Assembly: GCA_009783975.1 (NCBI GenBank)
Contig: WRCL01000173.1
Location: forward strand, 1 to 5,160
Direction: 5' to 3'
DNA: 5,160 bases
Origin: Micrococcales bacterium
Lineage (GTDB): Bacteria > Actinomycetota > Actinomycetes > Actinomycetales > Cellulomonadaceae
Positions 1 to 4,143 of this stretch are shown piece by piece; the stretch's first letter is position 1; the number at the start of each line of letters is the position of its first letter. Under the pieces are notes generated by a model. It worked only from the letters and a program-made list of their open reading frames with translations, was not told the DNA's origin and did not search any database. A program made the translations under genes and the position numbers.

Positions 1-28
1 TCGCCGCAGTTGTTGTTGGCAATAGCAC
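1..28 (-). CDS. Possible gene start running off the left edge, unknown product
   Basis: A GTG at 28-26 on the minus strand is preceded, after a 6-nt spacer, by AGGGGG (40-35), a good Shine-Dalgarno match. Only nine codons are visible (V/M-L-L-P-T-T-T-A-A), so no product can be named. The call rests on context: a promoter-like pair at 74-102 points this way and would give a leader of about 40 nt ending at this ribosome-binding site. The frame is closed upstream by a TGA inside the palindrome at 64-85. An alternative minus-strand GTG at 35-33 also stays open to the edge, but its purine run abuts the start codon with no spacer. The start is inferred and the product unknown. Confidence 0.33.
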
Positions 29-63
29 TGTGCACCCCCTGTCTGTTGGGCCCCGTCGTTCTT

Positions 64-85
64 CCTGTGTTCAATGATACACAGG
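64..85. promoter_or_regulatory. Palindromic operator candidate over the -10 box
   Basis: CCTGTGT (64-70) and ACACAGG (79-85) form a perfect 7-bp inverted repeat around an 8-bp spacer. The -10 hexamer of the leftward promoter (74-79) lies inside it, so a bound dimer would block RNA polymerase; this is a classical repressor layout. The half-site recalls TGTG/CACA operators of CRP/FNR-like or GntR-like regulators, but the spacer is not the CRP 6 bp and I do not assign a family. In RNA the same sequence could form only a short hairpin without a U-tract, so an operator is the likelier reading. Confidence 0.4.
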
Positions 86-102
86 TCCGATCCCCAGCAC
101 AA
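74..102 (-). promoter_or_regulatory. Leftward sigma70/SigA-like promoter
   Basis: Reading the minus strand, TTGTGC (102-97) and TATCAT (79-74) are separated by exactly 17 nt. They match the -35 (TTGACA) and -10 (TATAAT) consensus at 4/6 and 5/6 positions. An A/T-rich stretch (AAAATA) lies just upstream of the -35 and could act as an UP element. The expected transcription start is an A at about 68-66, giving a leader of roughly 40 nt to the candidate GTG at 28. The local DNA is visibly less GC-rich than the rest of the window, as expected of a promoter. Identified by eye, with no expression data. Confidence 0.5.
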
Positions 103-618
103 CTATTTTCCGAAGGGATGTGTGAAGATTTTGCCGACGCAACGACAGAACCTCGTGCCCGAGATCTGGCGCCCACCCGGACGGCCGTGTGCCGTCACCT
201 TCGTAGGCTGCGCGCCGCGGCCGTCGCACAGAAATGCCCGACGAGGAAACGAGGCCTGCTGCGAGAGTATGGCAGGGGTGAAAGTCTGTTTTTGCTGTTA
301 CACAGTCGCCAACGCGCTGTCAGGCTACACGCCTGCGGAAGGTCGGCGGCCATGGGACACCGGATGGAGCTTCGCTGCGGCCGCTGGTCCGGTGCTCGGC
401 CCGGTTCCGTCTTTGCTGCCCGTCCAAAGTCCTCCCGGTGACGCGACCAACGAGGTCGAGCTCGGCGGGTACTTGGTGACGCGGGACGTCGGAGATGACG
501 AACCGTTGTCGTGTGTGCGGCACCCGAAGGTGGGCCCGCAGGAGATCGTGGTCCGGCTCATCCAGGACGACGATGGGTACCCAGGGTCGAACTTGCCCCC
601 GACCTGAACCTCGACCAG
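103..618. other. Stretch without a defensible gene
   Basis: No reading frame here has both a convincing start and coding character throughout. A plus-strand frame is open from 74 to a TGA at 605-607 but lacks a ribosome-binding site, begins inside the operator palindrome, and its first 110 codons look random (many Cys, Arg and Pro). From about 418 to 607 that frame has natural-looking composition (for example GYLVTRDVGDDEPLS). The exactly in-phase minus strand also looks coding (for example VVLDEPDHDLLRAHL). This could be the remnant of a gene on either strand. I found no tRNA, rRNA, tmRNA or RNase P signature. A six-pair hairpin at 255-276 is followed, 12 nt later, by TTTTT; this is too weak to call a terminator. 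Confidence 0.35.
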
Positions 619-624
619 TAGGAT
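619..624 (+). promoter_or_regulatory. -10 box (TAGGAT) before the Cys-rich small gene
   Basis: TAGGAT fits the actinobacterial TANNNT -10 consensus and ends 7 nt before an ATG at 632, the spacing typical of leaderless transcripts. No -35 hexamer sits at normal distance: a TTGCCC at 593-598 is 20 nt away. The predicted start point falls in a small perfect inverted repeat, CATGG-ACA-CCATG (631-643). The ATG at 632 opens only a nine-codon reading frame ending at TAG 659-661, which overlaps the start of the gene at 651. The promoter call is tentative. Confidence 0.38.
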
Positions 625-650
625 CGGGACCATGGACACCATGAAAGGAC

Positions 651-1079
651 ATGCCTCGTAGGCGTCCTTCCCGGCTTCGGCGCGAGGCGCAGCAGTCTCG
701 ACGCCCCAGCAGGCCCTCTCCGCTGACGTACCCCGAGGTGCACATGTTGGGCGCGGCCCGCGCGGCTGTCATCAGATGTGCCACCACCTCGACGCTGACC
801 GTCACCGGGTATCTCGACCCACACCGGGTCTTCTGGGCGCTGCTCGCCTGGCAGCGGGCCACGGCCGTCGCCGGGCCTGAGCCCAGCTACTGCGGGTACT
901 GGGAATGCTGTGGATATTGCTGTCCGACAGCACAGAGCCGCGACATCCTCGACGAGCTGCTCCACAAGATGCCACCTGGTCCGGGGCGTGAGCTGCGCCG
1001 GTTGGTCCGCCAGGCCGACACGCGGATCGCCGGGGACGAGGGCGGCACCTGGTGGCGGGACCCGCTGCGCTGGCGTTGA
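651..1079 (+). CDS. Cys-rich small conserved-type hypothetical protein (142 aa)
   Basis: I do not assign a function. The protein has a basic N-terminus (residues 1-22, nine Arg), a middle part with DPHRVFWALLAWQRATAV (56-73), and a cysteine cluster at 81, 86, 87, 90 and 91 within SYCGYWECCGYCC. It ends in a charged helical C-terminus (PGRELRRLVRQADTRIAG) and WWRDPLRWR. The Cys spacing (C-x4-CC-x2-CC) could bind a metal; this is an inference. The style, a Cys motif followed by a helix with R-E-L-R-R-L, resembles hypothetical proteins I recall from other actinobacteria. An in-frame TGA at 642-644 limits the start, and ATG 651 is the first start after it, but AAAGGA lies only 1 nt upstream. Translation may therefore be coupled to the short frame starting at 632, or may begin at GTG 738 or ATG 744. 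The gene converges on the SEC-C gene with 13 bp between stop codons and no strong terminator. Confidence 0.72.
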   Translation: MPRRRPSRLRREAQQSRRPSRPSPLTYPEVHMLGAARAAVIRCATTSTLTVTGYLDPHRVFWALLAWQRATAVAGPEPSYCGYWECCGYCCPTAQSRDILDELLHKMPPGPGRELRRLVRQADTRIAGDEGGTWWRDPLRWR

Positions 1080-1092
1080 TGGGCGAGTCTGG

Positions 1093-3342
1093 CTACGCGC
1101 CAGGACCGCCCGGGGCGGGGCCACGGTCCACCAGGGCCGCCCCGGGGAGCGTGAGCAAGTGGACCAGCGCGGTGTCCAGCGCCTCGTCGCTGGAGGCGTG
1201 GACGTGCAAGGCCTCGTCGATGAAGAACACGAGCGTGTCGTTCTCGTCGTACCACACCTGCCCCACCGGTTCGATCGGCATCGACATCCACTCGCGGTCC
1301 AGCACACGTCTGGCCTTGGACGACGCCGTGAGCACGGCGTGGACCCCAGGCTCGCCCTGCCCCGGTGGCTCCAGCACCATCTCGGGGGCCAGCGCCTCGG
1401 CAAGGTCGTTCGGGCTCGGGTCGCCCGCAGCCAGCTCGAGGAACTCCTCACGTTCGTCGTCTGCGACCGGCCGCAACCCGCCAAGGATCCTCCAGCGGTC
1501 ATCGCCGACCGGGAGCACCCGGCAGTACGCCACAGCCCCAACCTCGGGCCCGTCCTGCCCGGGCACGTCCACCTGGCGCTGCTCACCGGTGGCGAGCTGG
1601 CGCATCGTCATCACCCCTGGCCTGGTGGCCACGACCTCCCACACCCCGTGGGCGCGGCCAGTCCACGCACGTGCGAGCTCGCGCTCGTCCTCAGGCAGCA
1701 GGTGGCCACGGGCTGCGAGGAACTCGGCAAACACCCCGCCTTGAACCAAGGTGACGTCTTCGGCCAGCATGTGCAGCAGCTCGGCGGTGAGGTCGTCGTA
1801 GCCTGGTAGGCCCATGTCCGCGAGCAGGTCGTCGAGCAGGTCGCGGTGGTGCGTCCAGGCGTGCAGCACTGCCTTGGCGTGCAACCACACCGCCCGGTCA
1901 GGCAAAGACAGCTCTTCTTTGCCAAGGTGGCACACCTTGTACTTGCGCCGCGAGCCGCACCAGCACGGGCGGTTGCGTCCCAGGTCACGCACGGCCAGGG
2001 CGCTGACGTTGTCGAGCACCTCGACCAGTCGGGGCGCGGCCCAGGCGCCGGCGCGGCGGACAAGGTCCTTGGCGGTGGCGAGGTTGCCACGGTCAGACTC
2101 CCAGCGCGCCAGCTCAGCCAGCACCGTCCCCCACGACGGCGCGAGCGTGCGCGCGGCGAGCAACAACCGCTCGGCCTCGTCCACGTCGCGCATGTGCTCA
2201 GCGGCCAGCGCCTCCAGCCACAGCAGCACTGCGAATCCCTGCGGGTCTGTGCCGGCCTGGGTGTAGAGCTCACGTATGGTGGCGACCACCTCACCCAGGA
2301 CCCCGAAGAGCGACGGGTCCGACGGGTCGCCCGCGGCGAGCACCCCGCGAACCGCGTCACCGACGTTGGGGCCAGTGAAGCACAGCAGGGCATCGTCGGT
2401 GGCCAGCACGGCGGCGAGCCTGTCCGCTGGGGCGAGCATGCCTTCTGGGTTGAGCATGCCTTCTGGGTTGAGCAACGTACCTTGGCTGCCATGGTGGGCG
2501 TCTGCTGCCCACACCTCGGCCAGGCCCGCCAGCACGAGGACCATGCTCGCCGCCGACGCAGACACGTCATACTCGGCCACGATGCGCCCAGCGATGAAGG
2601 TGGCCTCCCACACATCCAGGTCAGTGCCGGCAGGCAGCAGGAACCCGCGGTGCTCGAGCACGTCGGCCTCCGCCACGATCTCGCCGTAGGGCCGTTGGGG
2701 ACGCGCGAACAGGTCGGGGAAATCGGCGCACAGCCCGCACGCCGCCGGGCCCATCATCACCCCTTGGGGGTGCTGGTCGACCATGGTCACCAGCGCCTGG
2801 ACCACACCATCGGGAACACGCTTCACCCGGGCGACCTTGGTCAAGACGATCCCCGCTTCGGTCATCTGGAAGCCGACCCGGTCACCGGGCCCGGCACCGT
2901 CGAGGTCGTCAGGCAGCGCCACGACCACATCATCAGGCCGAAGGTGAGAAGGCAGGTCCACGCCGAAGTCCTCCACAGCGCCCATGAGGAAGGGGTCACC
3001 GGTGGTGTACAGATACCGTTGCTCGGCCACGACCAGCGCAGACAGGTCGGGCAGCAAAGGCACCAGGCCGGTGTCGACCTCCCACGCGGTCAGGCGGTGC
3101 GTCACCACGCGGCCGGCCATCGTCGACCACAGGTCGGCCCACCTGCCGCCTGGCAGCGGCTGGGGCCAGTCGGGCACACCAGAGGCCTCCAGCGCGGCGA
3201 GCAGCTGTGTGTGGTCCCATCCACGCAGCTGCGGAACCTTGCGCATCGCTTGGAGCAAGGCACTGGTCGTCAGCGGCCCACGCTCGGCCAGCAGCTCACC
3301 GACGATCTCGGCACCCTCAGCAAGGTCTGTCTCAACACGCAT
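1093..3342 (-). CDS. SEC-C metal-binding motif, TPR-like protein (749 aa)
   Basis: A SEC-C motif is clear at residues 460-472: C460-W-C462-G-S-R-R-K-Y-K-V-C471-H472, matching the CxC...CH zinc-binding pattern first described at the SecA C-terminus. Before it, residues about 370-432 (FAVLLWLEALAA...AKDLVRRAG) form two TPR-like helical pairs. The N-terminus (about 10-55) reads like a winged-helix or helical segment, and there is a CGLC pair at 202-205. Residues about 548-625 (LLPEDERELARAW...WRILGGLRPV) form a beta-rich region that recurs after SEC-C in large actinobacterial proteins of this type. No signal peptide or membrane segment is visible, so it is probably cytosolic. The molecular function is unknown; SEC-C usually mediates protein or ribosome contacts, but that is family knowledge and not shown here. 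ATG 3342 is the first start after an in-frame TAG 9 nt upstream. It has no Shine-Dalgarno sequence, but a TAGAGT box sits 6 nt upstream, fitting a leaderless mRNA. Residues 291-302 are an exact repeat of LNPEGM. Confidence 0.9.
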   Translation of the reverse strand: MRVETDLAEGAEIVGELLAERGPLTTSALLQAMRKVPQLRGWDHTQLLAALEASGVPDWPQPLPGGRWADLWSTMAGRVVTHRLTAWEVDTGLVPLLPDLSALVVAEQRYLYTTGDPFLMGAVEDFGVDLPSHLRPDDVVVALPDDLDGAGPGDRVGFQMTEAGIVLTKVARVKRVPDGVVQALVTMVDQHPQGVMMGPAACGLCADFPDLFARPQRPYGEIVAEADVLEHRGFLLPAGTDLDVWEATFIAGRIVAEYDVSASAASMVLVLAGLAEVWAADAHHGSQGTLLNPEGMLNPEGMLAPADRLAAVLATDDALLCFTGPNVGDAVRGVLAAGDPSDPSLFGVLGEVVATIRELYTQAGTDPQGFAVLLWLEALAAEHMRDVDEAERLLLAARTLAPSWGTVLAELARWESDRGNLATAKDLVRRAGAWAAPRLVEVLDNVSALAVRDLGRNRPCWCGSRRKYKVCHLGKEELSLPDRAVWLHAKAVLHAWTHHRDLLDDLLADMGLPGYDDLTAELLHMLAEDVTLVQGGVFAEFLAARGHLLPEDERELARAWTGRAHGVWEVVATRPGVMTMRQLATGEQRQVDVPGQDGPEVGAVAYCRVLPVGDDRWRILGGLRPVADDEREEFLELAAGDPSPNDLAEALAPEMVLEPPGQGEPGVHAVLTASSKARRVLDREWMSMPIEPVGQVWYDENDTLVFFIDEALHVHASSDEALDTALVHLLTLPGAALVDRGPAPGGPGA
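2434..2469. repeat. Exact 18-bp tandem duplication inside the SEC-C gene
   Basis: GAGCATGCCTTCTGGGTT occurs twice back to back (2434-2451 and 2452-2469), followed by four bases of a third copy (2470-2473). Because the unit is 18 bp, the frame is kept and the protein gains a second LNPEGM hexapeptide (residues 291-296 and 297-302). The two copies are identical at DNA level, so the duplication is recent or under strand-slippage turnover. It lies between helical segments, probably in a loop. Confidence 0.93.
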
Positions 3343-3348
3343 GAGCAG

Positions 3349-3354
3349 ACTCTA
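3349..3354 (-). promoter_or_regulatory. -10 box (TAGAGT) for leaderless start of the SEC-C gene
   Basis: On the minus strand TAGAGT, a TANNNT hexamer, ends 6 nt before the ATG at 3342. This is the usual geometry of leaderless transcription in actinobacteria, where the start codon is also the first transcribed codon. It agrees with the absence of any Shine-Dalgarno sequence. The -35 position (around 3372-3377, GCCGAG) has no consensus match and overlaps a hairpin arm. Tentative. Confidence 0.4.
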
Positions 3355-3373
3355 CGGGGACCTACCGGCATCT

Positions 3374-3392
3374 CGGCGACCGGGGGTCGCCG
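3374..3392 (-). terminator. GC hairpin, second of a tandem pair
   Basis: CGGCGACC (3374-3381) and GGTCGCCG (3385-3392) form a perfect 8-bp stem with a GGG/CCC three-base loop. It is about 40 nt beyond the stop codon of the DUF421 gene. No U-tract follows, so it is not a canonical intrinsic terminator, but GC stems without U-runs are common at actinobacterial gene ends. It also occupies the -35 region of the SEC-C promoter candidate, so it could instead be a regulator-binding palindrome. Confidence 0.4.
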
Positions 3393-3397
3393 CTGGG

Positions 3398-3428
3398 GCC
3401 TGTCGGTGTCGCCTCGCGGACGACAGGC
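3398..3428 (-). terminator. Hairpin directly after the DUF421 stop codon
   Basis: GCCTGTCG (3398-3405) and CGACAGGC (3421-3428) form a perfect 8-bp stem around a 15-nt loop. On the minus strand the stem begins at the base right after the TGA of the DUF421 gene. The position suggests transcription termination or 3'-end protection of the dnaE2/DUF421 message. There is no U-tract. With the adjacent hairpin at 3374-3392 it makes a double structure that fills most of the 86-bp gap. Confidence 0.42.
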
Positions 3429-3974
3429 TCACCGGCCGAATGCTGCCGGGAGCCCGACGACGTCGCAGAGCAGCTCTGGGTCCACCGGCTGGCCAGGACC
3501 GATGACCGTGAGCGCACCGTCGGTCTCGACGATGGCCACGGCGACGTCGGCGCGGCGCAAGACCCCGGCGCGGCGCAGGCGGATCCACAGGTCGTCTTCG
3601 GTGATCCCGACCTGGGCGAGGGCGGAGCCGTCGACGCGGCCGTCGACGACGACGGTGTGCGCTGGCCGGGGCGGTTGCTGGCGCCAGCGTTGCCAGGTCC
3701 GCAGCACCGTCTCCCAGCCGAGCATGACGCTCAGGCAGATGACCCCGCCGACCAGCGTCGGGTGGGCGCCGAGCATCGCCCGGGCTGTGACAGCACCGAC
3801 CATCGTCACCCAGGCCAGGCTCGAGACCGACACCCGCAGGCGCAGGCGCGGCCCGAGGACGGACATGAGCAAGGTGAAGAACCAGAACAGCACCGACGTG
3901 CTGCCCACCAAGGCCAGCGCCTGCCAGCCGGTCAGAGCGATGTAGTCCCAGAAAGCGTTTTCCATGCCGGCCAT
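3429..3974 (-). CDS. DUF421/YetF-type membrane protein (181 aa)
   Basis: Three hydrophobic stretches lie in the N-terminal half: about 15-41 (WQALALVGSTSVLFWFFTLL), 53-69 (LAWVTMVGAVTARAML) and 72-91 (PTLVGGVICLSVMLGW). They are followed by a cytosolic-type domain from about residue 104. That domain carries the family signature: VVVDGRVDGSALAQVGITEDDLWIRLRRAGV followed by VAVAIVETDGALTVI (residues 108-158). This order and the length agree with DUF421/YetF proteins of Bacillus and actinobacteria, inner-membrane proteins of unknown molecular function. ATG 3974 is chosen over ATG 3965 because GAGGG lies 6 nt before it. The gene is downstream of dnaE2 in the same direction, now 169 nt from its stop but only 9 nt once the inserted element is removed. 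The insertion therefore probably split an operon and may lower or isolate its expression. Confidence 0.88.
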   Translation of the reverse strand: MAGMENAFWDYIALTGWQALALVGSTSVLFWFFTLLMSVLGPRLRLRVSVSSLAWVTMVGAVTARAMLGAHPTLVGGVICLSVMLGWETVLRTWQRWRQQPPRPAHTVVVDGRVDGSALAQVGITEDDLWIRLRRAGVLRRADVAVAIVETDGALTVIGPGQPVDPELLCDVVGLPAAFGR

Positions 3975-3982
3975 TGTCGACC

Positions 3983-3987
3983 CTCAG
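3983..3987 (-). promoter_or_regulatory. Ribosome-binding site rebuilt by the target-site duplication
   Basis: On the minus strand CTGAG (3987-3983) is followed by GG, giving GAGGG with 6 nt to the ATG at 3974. The first three purines (GAG) are the element-proximal copy of the 5-bp duplicated target. The insertion thus left a working Shine-Dalgarno sequence in front of the DUF421 gene while moving it away from dnaE2. This decides the start codon at 3974. Confidence 0.65.
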
Positions 3988-4142
3988 CCTGGATCCACCG
4001 GTTTTCGCCGTAGCGAGCCTCACCTCGCCGGTGCGGTGGCAAGGCGGAGCAGCGCGAGCGGGCTAGAGGCCCGTCTAGCAGCGACAACGCCGCTGTGCGC
4101 CCACCAGGTGAGGCGCAGCCGGCGCAAACCGGTGGATCCAGG
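3988..4142. mobile_element. MITE-like element, 155 bp, with 5-bp target duplication
   Basis: The ends are inverted repeats. The left end starts CCTGGATCCACCGGTTT, and the right end is its exact reverse complement for 17 bp and for 21 of 22 bp overall (3988-4009 against 4121-4142; one mismatch at the 18th base). A second matching pair, GCCTCACCT (4017-4025) against AGGTGAGGC (4106-4114), and an inner stem GCTAGA/TCTAGC (4062-4067, 4074-4079) make nearly the whole element a long imperfect palindrome. The flanks are a perfect direct repeat, CTCAG, at 3983-3987 and 4143-4147. No open reading frame of note lies inside. These are hallmarks of a non-autonomous miniature inverted-repeat element mobilised by a transposase elsewhere. 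CC-starting ends and a 5-bp duplication would suit an IS1380-like parent, but that is only a guess. Transcribed, it would fold into a 155-nt hairpin between dnaE2 and the DUF421 gene, with possible effects on polarity or message stability. Confidence 0.8.
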
Positions 4143-4143
4143 C

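Noticed and set aside
228..286. RNase P RNA-like motifs (ACAGAAA, GAGGAAAC, GGGGTGAAAG)
   Set aside because: They occur in the wrong order and spacing, and no conserved helices connect them.
255..293. A rho-independent terminator (CCTGCT/GGCAGG then TTTTT)
   Set aside because: The stem has six pairs including one G-T wobble, the loop is 10 nt, and the T-run begins 12 nt after the stem.
74..607. A plus-strand open frame of 177 codons as a gene
   Set aside because: There is no ribosome-binding site, its ATG lies inside the operator palindrome, and the first two thirds lack protein-like composition. Only the last 190 bp looked coding, and that is kept as a weak finding.
1070..1103. A terminator shared by the convergent genes (CTGGCG/CGCCAG)
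   Set aside because: Only six pairs with a 22-nt loop and no T-run on either strand; this is not better than chance at this GC content.
1846..3945. A plus-strand open frame of about 700 codons
   Set aside because: It is antisense to the SEC-C and DUF421 genes, is rich in His, Gln, Arg and Gly, has no recognisable domain, and runs across the real intergenic gap. It is a high-GC shadow.
3988..4142. An integron attC site
   Set aside because: The palindromic shape suggested it, but the GTTRRRY/RYYYAAC core pair is absent at the ends, and the exact 5-bp direct repeat fits transposition better.
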